Shown here: positions 56,588-64,000 of the stretch, piece after piece
How positions within the stretch are numbered: the first letter of the stretch is position 1
How the letters are laid out: every line of letters starts with the position of its first letter
From: Larsenimonas suaedae
GTDB taxonomy: Bacteria; Pseudomonadota; Gammaproteobacteria; Pseudomonadales; Halomonadaceae
Direction: 5' to 3'
NCBI RefSeq assembly: GCF_023712105.1
Contig: NZ_JAMLJI010000001.1
Location: 1,116,001 to 1,180,000 of the forward strand
DNA: 64,000 nucleotides
Notes under the pieces: model-generated
Told to the model about the DNA's origin: nothing
Database searches by the model: none
The model's input: the letters and a program-made list of their open reading frames with translations, nothing else
Position numbers and translations under genes: made by a program

Positions 56588-58069
56588 TCAGGCGTTCTGT
56601 ACAGCCTGTTCATCGTTATCGTTTTCTTCGAGCCGCTCACCGAGCCAGGGCAGGATCAGACGGAAGCAGACCGCGGCCTCACCATCATCATCCTCGACAA
56701 GCTCGAGCGTGCCATCCTGGGCAGCAGCGCTGTCGGAAGCCACCGACAGGCCAATCCCGGACCCTTTCAGTGGGCCCTTGCGCTTGGACGCCCCCTGATA
56801 AAACGGCTCGAACAGGTGATCCCGATCCTTGTCGGCAATCGGCTCACCGGTATTGGCCACTTCGATGTAGAGCATATCGTCGTGCACGAACGTGCGTACC
56901 CAAAGCTTGCCGTTGTCCTCACCGTAGGCGACCGCGTTGGACACCAGGTTATCGACGATACGCAGGGTGCGGGTACGGTCGGCCTGCCACGGCAGGCGGT
57001 AGCGGGACCAGCTGACGTCCATCGCCTTGCTCTCGAGCGCCAGGTGATGCTTGTTGAGCACTTCCTGCACCATGTGCGAGACATCGAAGCGTTTGACCTG
57101 AAGCTTACGGTTGTGCTGAAGCAGATTGTAATCCAGCAGCTGCTCGATCAGGGTCTGAAGCTCCTGGCTGCTTTCATCAAGCAGCAGAACGATCTCGCGC
57201 TGACGCGGCGCCAGCTCGCCGACAATGCCATCGGCAAGAAGGCCGGTGCCCTCTCGAATGCTTGCAAGTGGCGTTTTGAGCTCATGGGACATATGGCGGA
57301 GAAACTGCTGCTTCTGCGCCTCGAGTTCTTCCAGCCGGGTGGAAAGCCACGTCAGCCGCTCACCGAGATTAACCAGTTCCGACGGCCCCTGAAGCCGGAC
57401 GGGTTCTGCCTGACGGTCGCCGCTGCCGATGCCGAGAATGCGGCTTTCGAGCTGCTTGATCGGCCGGATGATCAACCAGGTGAAAAACAGAATCAGCGCG
57501 AGACTGACCGGAATCAAAATCGCCGATTGCAACCAGAGCTGACGCTTGACCTCGCGGGCCCGCGCTCGAATGGTATCGATGCGGGCATCGACGATGTCGC
57601 GGGTCTTGTTAAGCAGCTCATCGGTATGCTGCGAAAAGCTCTGGAAATCGGAGAGCCCCTCCTGAATATCCTGGAGCGAGGCCGTGCTCAGCGCCTGAAG
57701 CCCGGTCAGCTCCTTCTCGAGCACGTCGATGATGGGGTCGTTGCCCAGAAGCGTCGCCTGCTGGTCCAGCAGCTCACGATAGCGCTCGGCCCGCTCGTTG
57801 TAGATGCTTAAAAGACCGGGGTCTTCCAGCACCGCGTATTGACGAGCGCTTCGCTCCATTTCGACCGACAGGTTCGTGAGTGTTCTGGCCCGGCGCGTCT
57901 GGTCGACGGCCTGACGAGCACTGACATCGGCAAGCTCGGAAAGCTCGGACAGGGTCTGGCCGGCCTGAAAGATAAGGACTGCCATCGGCAGCATCACCAT
58001 CACGAATGCCAGAAGTACCAGTTGAGGCAGGGAGCGAGGACGCCAGCGGCGGGAGACGTTGTTGGCCAT
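56588..58069 (-). CDS. glrK: Sensor histidine kinase GlrK (QseE)
   Basis: Membrane kinase that senses envelope cues and phosphorylates GlrR. Two membrane helices (about residues 14-40 and 175-200) flank a periplasmic coiled-coil region; a HAMP segment follows. The His box SHELKTPLASIREG, N-box DNLVSNAVAYG, and GSGIGLSVA in the ATPase domain are complete. The ATG at 58069 (MANNVSRRWRPRSLPQLV) is taken as start; the longer frame to 58243 crosses a terminator. Gene order kinase-lipoprotein-regulator as in E. coli. Confidence 0.92.
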   Translation of the reverse strand: MANNVSRRWRPRSLPQLVLLAFVMVMLPMAVLIFQAGQTLSELSELADVSARQAVDQTRRARTLTNLSVEMERSARQYAVLEDPGLLSIYNERAERYRELLDQQATLLGNDPIIDVLEKELTGLQALSTASLQDIQEGLSDFQSFSQHTDELLNKTRDIVDARIDTIRARAREVKRQLWLQSAILIPVSLALILFFTWLIIRPIKQLESRILGIGSGDRQAEPVRLQGPSELVNLGERLTWLSTRLEELEAQKQQFLRHMSHELKTPLASIREGTGLLADGIVGELAPRQREIVLLLDESSQELQTLIEQLLDYNLLQHNRKLQVKRFDVSHMVQEVLNKHHLALESKAMDVSWSRYRLPWQADRTRTLRIVDNLVSNAVAYGEDNGKLWVRTFVHDDMLYIEVANTGEPIADKDRDHLFEPFYQGASKRKGPLKGSGIGLSVASDSAAAQDGTLELVEDDDGEAAVCFRLILPWLGERLEENDNDEQAVQNA

Positions 58070-58173
58070 GGTCGTTAGGCTCACGCAGATAATCGGAAGT
58101 TCCTTTACATATCCTAACACGATACGTGCGCCCACCATCCACTCAAACACGGTGCGACGCGAGTGACATGAAT

Positions 58174-58198
58174 AAAAAAAGCCGACAAAAGTCGGCTT
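58174..58198 (-). terminator. Rho-independent terminator upstream of glrK
   Basis: On the minus strand AAGCCGAC pairs with GTCGGCTT around TTTT, followed by seven U. It ends transcripts arriving from the right (58.2-58.8 kb) before the glrK promoter, implying some minus-strand transcript there besides argA. Confidence 0.8.
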
Positions 58199-58250
58199 AA
58201 GGTACGCAGGGAACTGAAGGGTAATGCAGACGCAGCCGGGCACTGCCTGA

Positions 58251-58424
58251 CCAGTTTATCCCGTTTGCGCCGTGAGACCTTGTGGTCTCGTGAAGCCGAC
58301 GAACCTCCTTGAGATTGTCAGGAGAGGCTCTGTGCCAGGCACCGGCTTCAATTCGGTAGCACCAAGCCAGGAGGCTAGGCACTGAAATTGGTCTCTCCCA
58401 TCCATGGGAGAGGTGACGTCCATG
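58251..58424 (+). mobile_element. Possible right-end relic of an IS200/IS605-type element
   Basis: A 44-codon frame (58251-58385) ends SQEARH before TGA and is followed at once by a strong hairpin (58393-58412, arms CTCTCCCA/TGGGAGAG) and GGTGACGTCC. That order (tnpB stop, hairpin, GGATGTC-like end) is how right ends of IS605-type elements look, and the overlapping RNA would be the omega-RNA scaffold. Other stems (GAGACC/GGTCTC, GAAGCCG/CGGCTTC, AGCC-AGGA-GGCT) precede it. The zinc ribbon and DxNAA core of TnpB are not visible, so the assignment is tentative. Confidence 0.38.
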
Positions 58425-58448
58425 CCGTGAGCGAAAGCTCGCTCGAAT

Positions 58449-58476
58449 GCACCCATTCCGTAGGTGCTCTTTTTTT
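58449..58476 (+). terminator. Plus-strand terminator-like hairpin
   Basis: GCACC (58449-58453) and GGTGC (58463-58467) with a nine-base loop, followed by TCT and six T. It sits just downstream of the possible IS relic and could end a structured plus-strand RNA. The stem is short, so the call is moderate. Confidence 0.5.
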
Positions 58477-58480
58477 CATC

Positions 58481-58505
58481 GCACTTTTTGCACTTTTTGC
58501 ACTTT
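58481..58505. repeat. Tandem 9-base repeat
   Basis: GCACTTTTT is repeated twice and a third partial copy (GCACTTT) follows. The following 58506-58725 stretch is AT-rich without a recognisable gene. Confidence 0.85.
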
Positions 58506-58725
58506 CAAGAAACAAAACGAACAAGGGGGAGACGTTGGCCTCGATCACGCCCTGTGCATGTCTTCGTTTCACGCAATCATTATTGCCAAAAACGTGCCAC
58601 TTATTAAAAAAAACTTTAAAATCAATAAACTAAAAAAATACCATCGTGTAATCCTGCCCTTTGACTCAAAAAATCATCGCCCAGGCAGGCGCGCGCACCA
58701 AAATATGTTGCCATTTAGAGACATT

Positions 58726-58753
58726 AAAAAAGGGCTTTGAAAAAAGCCCTTTA
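58726..58753 (-). terminator. Terminator of argA
   Basis: AAAGGGCTTT and AAAGCCCTTT form a ten-base stem with a five-base loop; the A-run at 58726-58731 gives the U-tract on the minus strand. It lies about 95 bases past the argA stop. Confidence 0.82.
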
Positions 58754-58846
58754 AAATCAAATGTATGCGACGTCTCCATTTGAATACAGTGTTTTCTTTG
58801 ACTGTCGCCAAAGCCCAACACGGCAAGCACCTGAGCTGTCGGTCAA

Positions 58847-60160
58847 TTACAGGGTCTTGATCAAGACCTTCGAATTTCGGGTCGGGCTGTAGTTCTGCTG
58901 GCGCGAAGGCGGAAGGCGCTCGAGCGAGCCGGTCTCAAAGCCGTGCTCGAAAAACCAGTGAGCCGTGTGGGTCGTTAACGCAAACAGGGTGGTGACGCCG
59001 CGCTCTTGGGCACGTCGTTCAATGGCGCCAAGTAGAACGTCGCCTCGCTCACCGCCGCGGTAACTGTCGTGGACCACGACACAGGCAAGCTCGGCAAAGG
59101 TGCGCTCGGGCATCAGATGCAGCGCCGCGCAGCCGATGATCATGCCGTCACGCTCGATCACCAGATAGTCATGGATGTCATGTTCGAGGCGCTCGCGCGA
59201 GCGCGCAACCAGAATGCCCTTCTCCTCCAACGGTTGCAGCAACGCCAACAGTCCACCGATATCGTGCAATTCGGCGTCACGAAGCTGTTCGTAGCGGTCT
59301 CGCGTAATCATGGTGCCGACGCCATCGCGGGTAAACAGCTCACCCAAAAGCGCGTCGCGATCGCGCCAGGAAAGCAGGTGTGTGCGTGAGACGCCCTGGC
59401 GGGCGGCGTGGCAGGCCACCTCCATATGCCGGCGAAGCTCCTCGCCAAGCGAGGCGCTCTCTCCCAGAAAACGTCCGGCGTCCGCTGGACTCAGCTGACG
59501 CTGAAGCCCGAGCCGCGGGTCGCTGAACCCGGCCTGTTCTCCCATCAGAATTAGCTTGTCGGCCTTGAGCGCGGTGGCCGTGTGCAGCGCGACATCCACC
59601 GCACTGATGTCGAACACCTCGCCGGTACTCGAGTACCCGATCGGCGGCAGGATCACCAGATGGCGCTGATCGAGCATCGAATCGATGGCCTCCGAGCGCA
59701 CACGCCGAACCTCTCCCTCATGCATGTAATCGACGCCGCCTCGAATACCGAACGGCTTGGCCATGACCAGATTGCCACTGACGGCGGTAATGTCGGCGCC
59801 GTACATCGGCGTATTCGGCAGCCCCAGCGAGAACTGGGCCTCCAGCGCCAGACGAAGGCGCATCGCTTCATGCTCGATCAGTGCCATCGCAGCGGAGTCG
59901 ACCACTCGCGGGGTGCGACCCCGCTTGACAGGAAGACCGGCGTCAGTAAGTGCCGCCTCGACCTGAGGGCGAATCCCGAACACCAGCACCACCCGCACGC
60001 CAAGAATGTGCAATAGCGCAATGTCGTGCACGAGCGAATCCCGCCGGCCTTCCTGCAGGGCCTCCCCCTCGATCAGCAGAACGAACGTACGCCCGCGGTG
60101 GGCGTTGATGTAGGGCGAACTGCTTCGAAACCAGTCGGCAAAGGGGAAGGATGTGTTCAA
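58847..60160 (-). CDS. argA: Amino-acid N-acetyltransferase (N-acetylglutamate synthase)
   Basis: First step of arginine synthesis: acetyl-CoA + glutamate to N-acetylglutamate. The N-terminal amino-acid-kinase-like domain (SSPYINAHRGRTFVLL, VVLVFGIRPQVEAAL) binds arginine for feedback; the C-terminal GNAT domain has ELACVVVHDSYRGGERGDVLL. The end (NYSPTRNSKVLIKTL) fits ArgA. AGGAG (60171-60167) lies six bases before a TTG at 60160, which is preferred to the ATG at 60190 without a Shine-Dalgarno; this gives 437 residues against 443 in E. coli. Confidence 0.92.
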   Translation of the reverse strand: MNTSFPFADWFRSSSPYINAHRGRTFVLLIEGEALQEGRRDSLVHDIALLHILGVRVVLVFGIRPQVEAALTDAGLPVKRGRTPRVVDSAAMALIEHEAMRLRLALEAQFSLGLPNTPMYGADITAVSGNLVMAKPFGIRGGVDYMHEGEVRRVRSEAIDSMLDQRHLVILPPIGYSSTGEVFDISAVDVALHTATALKADKLILMGEQAGFSDPRLGLQRQLSPADAGRFLGESASLGEELRRHMEVACHAARQGVSRTHLLSWRDRDALLGELFTRDGVGTMITRDRYEQLRDAELHDIGGLLALLQPLEEKGILVARSRERLEHDIHDYLVIERDGMIIGCAALHLMPERTFAELACVVVHDSYRGGERGDVLLGAIERRAQERGVTTLFALTTHTAHWFFEHGFETGSLERLPPSRQQNYSPTRNSKVLIKTL

Positions 60161-60252
60161 CGAAAGCTCCTGAAAAACGGTGTAATGCATCGCGCACTAT
60201 AGCAAGGGGACCCCAGGCGTTCATCCAAGCGCTGGACATAAGTGCCGCGCAT

Positions 60253-60285
60253 AAAAAAAGCGCGACCCAAGAGTCGCGCTTTTTT
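60253..60285. terminator. Terminator after the phosphate transporter gene
   Basis: AGCGCGAC (60259-60266) pairs with GTCGCGCT (60273-60280); A-run before and T-run after. It serves the minus-strand pit gene, whose stop is just upstream. Confidence 0.85.
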
Positions 60286-60301
60286 GAGACGGTCGACCGG
60301 C

Positions 60302-61570
60302 TCAGCCAAACATGCCCTTGAACATGAAAAAGAAGATGATCGAGAGCAGTGCGCCGGCGGGCAGCGTGACCAGCCACGACACCACGATGGTGCCGAGTAC
60401 GCGCAGGTTAAGGGCGTGCATGCCGCGGGCAAGACCCACACCGAGGACCGCGCCGACCAGCGTATGCGTGGTCGAGATCGGAAGGCCGATGCCGGAGGCA
60501 AGCACGACAGTGGTGGCCGCCGCAAGCGTCGCGGCAAAGCCGCGGCTCGGCGTAAGTTCCGTGATGCCGGTACCGACCGTTGCAATGACCTTATGGCCGA
60601 ACGTTACCAGGCCCACGACAATGCCGGCGCCACCAAGCAGTAGAATCCAGCCGGGCATGCTCGAGGCGGCTCCCAGGTCGCCATGGGTATTGACGATGCT
60701 GACCACCGCCGCCAGCGGCCCGACCGCGTTGGCCACGTCGTTGGAGCCATGGGCAAAGGCCATCGCACACGCCGTAAACATCATCAAAAGGCCGAAGACA
60801 CGCTCGACGCTTGCGAAACTGAAGCTGTCGTTTTCCTTGGTCGGCTCACGCCCGATGCGGCGCTCGAGCAGGATGCCGATCAGCATGATGATCGCCCCCA
60901 CCCCTGCCGACAAGAGCGCGCTGTCGACAAACGACAGATGCAGGCCGATGTGCTTGAGCCCCTTGAGCAGCGTCACCATCGACACGATGAAGCCGACCAG
61001 GAACATATAGCCCGGAACGTAGCGCTTGGCCGCGGCGAACGGGTCGCTGTTTTCGAAAATGAGACGCTGAACCGAGCGAAACAGCAGATAGGCAATCAGC
61101 CCAGCAAGAAGCGGCGAGGTCAGCCAGCTGGACACGATCTGGCCGAGCGTGCTCCATTCGATGCTTTCAGGCCCGAGCCCTGCCAGGCCGAAACCGACAA
61201 TGGCGCCGACGATCGAGTGGGTGGTCGAGACCGGCCAGCCCTTGTTGGAGGCGATCATCAACCAGATGCCGGCCGACAACAGCGAGGCCAACATGCCGTA
61301 GGCAAGGTATTGAGGATCCTGGGCGAGCAGCTCCGGGTCAATGATGCCCTTGCGAATGGTCGAGGTGACCTCACCGCCGGCGAGCCAGGCCCCGAGAAAC
61401 TCGAACACGATGGCGATCAGGATCGCCTGCTTGATGGTGATGGCCTTGGACCCGACGGAGGTGCCCATGGCATTGGCGACATCGTTGGCGCCGACCCCCC
61501 AAGCCATAAAAAAACCGAACACACAGGCGAGAATGATGAATAGGTCGCCGTACTGGGCAATGATGGTCAT
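60302..61570 (-). CDS. pit: Low-affinity inorganic phosphate transporter (PiT family)
   Basis: Metal-phosphate:proton (or sodium) symporter of 422 residues. About ten membrane helices; the two PiT signature repeats are present: GANDVANAMGTSVGSKA near the start and GSNDVANAVGPLAAV in the second half, and PISTTHTLVGA/PVSTTHSIVGA pairs. It is downstream of the DUF47 gene by 63 bases on the same strand, the usual pit operon order. Confidence 0.93.
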   Translation of the reverse strand: MTIIAQYGDLFIILACVFGFFMAWGVGANDVANAMGTSVGSKAITIKQAILIAIVFEFLGAWLAGGEVTSTIRKGIIDPELLAQDPQYLAYGMLASLLSAGIWLMIASNKGWPVSTTHSIVGAIVGFGLAGLGPESIEWSTLGQIVSSWLTSPLLAGLIAYLLFRSVQRLIFENSDPFAAAKRYVPGYMFLVGFIVSMVTLLKGLKHIGLHLSFVDSALLSAGVGAIIMLIGILLERRIGREPTKENDSFSFASVERVFGLLMMFTACAMAFAHGSNDVANAVGPLAAVVSIVNTHGDLGAASSMPGWILLLGGAGIVVGLVTFGHKVIATVGTGITELTPSRGFAATLAAATTVVLASGIGLPISTTHTLVGAVLGVGLARGMHALNLRVLGTIVVSWLVTLPAGALLSIIFFFMFKGMFG

Positions 61571-61633
61571 AAGCGTTCAGATATCTTCACTTCAAAGCGT
61601 ACATAAAGGCCCGGAGGCGGCGGGGTCGCCACC

Positions 61634-62314
61634 TTAACGGGCCAGCAAAATCTGCAGGCGGGCACCGACACGTTCGGCGCAATCAGACACTTCGCCGACC
61701 CAGTCGATGATCTGGTACAGGAACACCACCTCGACCGGTGGCAGGTTCTGTTCGAGTTCGAACAACTGACGGCGGATCGCGACCTGCTGATCATCGGCCT
61801 GATGCTCGAGCTCATGCAATTCCTTGATGAAGCCCTGGAGCACCCCGTAGACGTTGCTGCCGAAGCCGGACTCGATCAGGTCATCGAGCTCGTGCAGCGC
61901 CTTGCGGGCCTGATACACGGTATCGACCGCGATTTTCAGATACAACCGCATCGGCTCTTCCAGGCTTTCAGGCACATGCATCTTGCGCCCAAGCATGATG
62001 CCGGCGATGTCCTTGATCTTGTTGGCTATCTTGTCCTGAACGCTGATCAGTTCCAGCAGGTCCGAACGGGAGACCGGCAGAAACAGCGTATTGGGCAGGT
62101 TTAGGCGAAGCTTGGTCTTGAGTTCGTCCGCCTCGTGCTCGCACTGACTGATCTGGTTGCGAAGCTCTCTCGCCTTGTCCCAGTCATCGCGCAGGGTGGC
62201 ATCATAGAAAGCCAGAAGAAGGTCGGCGCTTTCCGTGGTTTTAACTATGTGTTCAAGCAGCGGCTGAAACGGAGAACGCCCGAAAAGCGCTGAAAATGGA
62301 TTATGACTTACCAT
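61634..62314 (-). CDS. DUF47/TIGR00153 PhoU-like partner of the phosphate transporter
   Basis: A 226-residue all-helical protein of the TIGR00153 (DUF47) family that accompanies PiT transporters and is thought to regulate them. It begins with a family-typical NPFSALFGRSPFQPLLEHI and has repeated acidic helices (CEHEADELKTKLRLNL, LEHQADDQQVAIRRQLF) like PhoU metal-binding motifs. It is transcribed just before pit. Confidence 0.92.
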   Translation of the reverse strand: MVSHNPFSALFGRSPFQPLLEHIVKTTESADLLLAFYDATLRDDWDKARELRNQISQCEHEADELKTKLRLNLPNTLFLPVSRSDLLELISVQDKIANKIKDIAGIMLGRKMHVPESLEEPMRLYLKIAVDTVYQARKALHELDDLIESGFGSNVYGVLQGFIKELHELEHQADDQQVAIRRQLFELEQNLPPVEVVFLYQIIDWVGEVSDCAERVGARLQILLAR

Positions 62315-62417
62315 GAGAATTCAACGTACGTTGGGAATGGCGCCGCCAGTATATAAACTGCGCACTCCATCGTCATGAAAAATTAACATTCACCTTTAAA
62401 AAGAACGGATCGACACA

Positions 62418-63287
62418 GTGGCCATCGAGACCGAACTCAAGTTGCAAACGACGCCGGACGCACGTGACGCCCTGATGGCGCACCCACTGTTGAGCGGCCT
62501 GAACGCCAAGCACCAGTGGCTTCAAAACACCTACTACGATACGCCCGAGGCCCGGCTCAACGCCCTTAAAATGGCACTGCGGCTTCGCGTCACCGAGCAT
62601 GAAATCGTACAGACTTTAAAGACCGCCGGGCGTGAAACGGGCGGCATCAGTCAGCGGGGCGAGTGGGAATGGGTCCGCCCTGCCCCGGAGCTCGACACGA
62701 AGGTACTGAATGATCTCGAGGCGGTCGAGCTTGACCAAGCGATACTTGATGCGCTCGAGCCGGTGTTCACGACCGACTTCACGCGCACCAGCTGGGCGCT
62801 CGAGTACGAGGGGGTACCGATCGAGGTTGCCTTTGACCAAGGCCACATCGAGGCTCACGGGCGCCGCTGCAGCATTTGCGAGGTCGAGCTCGAGCTGAAA
62901 CGCGAAACAACAGATGCCATCGGCGTCTTGGCGCGCTTGGCCACCGCGCTTTCAGAGGCCACACCGCTGCGCCCGGCCAACGCCAGCAAAGCCGCACGCG
63001 CAGGCCGACTTGCCGCCAATCACTGGCCGCTGCCGCCACTCACCCCTACCGATGACTGCGGGCAGTTCGACACGCTGACCGCGGCGCTTGACGCCTTCAG
63101 TGACAGTGATGATCCCACGCATTTGAGCCGAGCGGTTAAAAGCGCCGACGTTCTGGCCACAAGCGACGAGCCGTCGGTGGCAGACGCTGGCAGGACGCTG
63201 TCTCGAGCGCTTCGGGATGGCTCACCGCTGACGCATGAGGCAAGCCTTGCAGGCCTTGCCCTGCTCACGCACTGCTACAGCACTTAA
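62418..63287 (+). CDS. CYTH-domain inorganic triphosphatase (short form)
   Basis: A 289-residue tunnel-fold phosphatase acting on inorganic triphosphate. The ExExK signature is at the start (IETELKL); further basic and acidic strands (RLRVTEHEIVQTLK, ICEVELELK) line the tunnel. In E. coli YgiF the CYTH domain is followed by a full CHAD domain; here only about 85 residues follow, so the CHAD part is short or degenerate. Start codon is GTG. Divergent from the DUF47-pit operon. Confidence 0.85.
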   Translation: MAIETELKLQTTPDARDALMAHPLLSGLNAKHQWLQNTYYDTPEARLNALKMALRLRVTEHEIVQTLKTAGRETGGISQRGEWEWVRPAPELDTKVLNDLEAVELDQAILDALEPVFTTDFTRTSWALEYEGVPIEVAFDQGHIEAHGRRCSICEVELELKRETTDAIGVLARLATALSEATPLRPANASKAARAGRLAANHWPLPPLTPTDDCGQFDTLTAALDAFSDSDDPTHLSRAVKSADVLATSDEPSVADAGRTLSRALRDGSPLTHEASLAGLALLTHCYST

Positions 63288-63338
63288 GTCGCACGGCCAA
63301 AGATGCGCACCCCCGAAAGTCGCGCACGACCACGAACA

Positions 63339-63998
63339 CTAGGCGCTTGAGGGGGTATAACGAGCTGGCACCGGAAAACGCCCCACCTGCGCTAACAGGT
63401 CCTCGGCCGTTCGGGGTTCGCAATAGACGAACCCCTGAATCGTGTCGACACCGAGCCCGCGAACGATGGCCAGTGTCTCCAGATCCTCGACCCCCTCTAC
63501 CACCACGTCATAGCCCAGTCGAAAGCACAGCTCGCTGACTGACGCCAGGACGTGGCGTTTTCGGGGCAGCGACTTGATATCCTGAATCAGACACTTGTCG
63601 AACTTGATGGTGTCCAGCGGCAATTCACTCAACTGCGACAGCGACGAATACCCACTGCCGAAGTCGTCGAGCGCCACCCGAATGCCCATATCCCGCAGGG
63701 CATTCAGCGTTGCCTGGGCGTGCGCAAGGCTTGCCAGAACAGTCGACTCAGTCACTTCGACCTGAAACCGTGAAGGTGCCACGCCGTAACGGTCCAGCCG
63801 GTCGCTCAGCCACGTCACCAGCGTATCGTCCTGCAACTGCTGGCGAGAGAGGTTCACGTTAAGGGTGAACTCGGTGCCGTAACGCGCCTCGAAAGCCTTT
63901 TCGGTCATTATCGAAAGTGCCCGGTCGATCATGCGCCGGCTCAGCTCATGAATCAGCGCACTCTGTTCGGCTACATCCATGAAGCAGGCGGGCGGCAC
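63339..63998 (-). CDS. EAL-domain phosphodiesterase, partial
   Basis: C-terminal 200-odd residues of an EAL domain that hydrolyses cyclic di-GMP; the gene continues past the window end, so its N-terminus, including the EAL motif, is not visible. Seen here are NVNLSRQQL, EVTESTVL, ALDDFGSGYSSL (DDFGTG-type motif), IKFDKCLI and VVEGVEDLE (with the key Glu). These catalytic residues are intact. Confidence 0.9.
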   Translation of the reverse strand: MPPACFMDVAEQSALIHELSRRMIDRALSIMTEKAFEARYGTEFTLNVNLSRQQLQDDTLVTWLSDRLDRYGVAPSRFQVEVTESTVLASLAHAQATLNALRDMGIRVALDDFGSGYSSLSQLSELPLDTIKFDKCLIQDIKSLPRKRHVLASVSELCFRLGYDVVVEGVEDLETLAIVRGLGVDTIQGFVYCEPRTAEDLLAQVGRFPVPARYTPSSA

Positions 63999-64000
63999 CA

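Noticed and set aside
58330-58366. tRNA-like end with CACCA in the structured region
   Set aside because: No matching 5' acceptor strand or anticodon arm could be found within 100 bases; T-loop pattern is out of register.
58256-58456. Minus-strand frames of 60-66 codons in the structured region before argA
   Set aside because: They are fully explained by reading through inverted repeats; no start signals or family match.
58388-58740. Plus-strand frames of 81 and 97 codons between the hairpins and the argA terminator
   Set aside because: Composition is low-complexity (repeated Phe-Ala-Leu from the 9-base repeat) and no ribosome-binding site is present.

Overview
The window looks like chromosomal DNA of a moderately halophilic, aerobic, motile gammaproteobacterium, most likely of the Halomonas/Chromohalobacter group. 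This rests on high GC with dense small-gap operons, a cyo-type quinol oxidase, a Na+:solute symporter, sigma-28-type chemotaxis/flagellin promoters, and conserved gammaproteobacterial blocks (mltF-tadA, guaB-guaA next to xseA, glrK-qseG-glrR). No rRNA, tRNA, CRISPR array or intact insertion sequence was seen.

Layout. 0-3.8 kb: lytic transglycosylase mltF, a membrane diguanylate cyclase and tadA. 3.9-10.1 kb: thioesterase tesB, a DUF4385 protein, a YebC-family regulator, a lone flagellin gene with a sigma-28 promoter, nucleoid protein NdpA/YejK and an MFS transporter. 10.2-13.9 kb: a two-gene chemotaxis unit (cytoplasmic receptor with four PAS domains plus a triple-CheW protein) behind a second sigma-28-like promoter. 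14.1-22 kb: a sodium:solute symporter, catalase, an OxyR-like palindrome and cyoABCD. 22-31 kb: phzF-like gene, hemG/hemY-type oxidase, solA-like oxidase, yghU, DUF3237, an ABC exporter, dbpA and a small unknown gene. 31-39.9 kb: CNNM/CBS transporter, DUF1348, a Tat-exported SMP-30 hydrolase, a glutaredoxin-MauE fusion, rlmA, a TIGR02450 gene, a MscS channel, DUF2252 and an NYN-domain protein. 40-45 kb: a histidine-kinase remnant, a type I secretion pair and a convergent acidic gene that is probably its cargo. 45-50 kb: a low-GC islet with a nuclease-like DUF6998 gene, a truncated glutathione transferase and a 1263-residue unknown protein that is the best candidate for a little-described (possibly anti-phage) system. 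50-64 kb: guaBA, xseA, the glrK-qseG-glrR two-component operon, a possible IS200/IS605 relic, argA, a phosphate transporter with its DUF47 partner, a CYTH triphosphatase and a partial EAL gene.

How it fits together. mltF, tadA, guaBA, xseA and glrKR are genes that lie close together in many gammaproteobacteria. Here about 46 kb of mostly accessory or stand-alone genes separates tadA from guaA, so the middle of the window reads as a region of accumulated insertions. Within it the clearest functional modules are sigma-28-controlled motility/chemotaxis (flagellin plus PAS receptor/CheW), respiration with peroxide defence (cyo plus catalase), a self-contained type I secretion unit, and the low-GC islet. 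Coordinates of starts were corrected from ribosome-binding sites or family N-termini where these could be seen.
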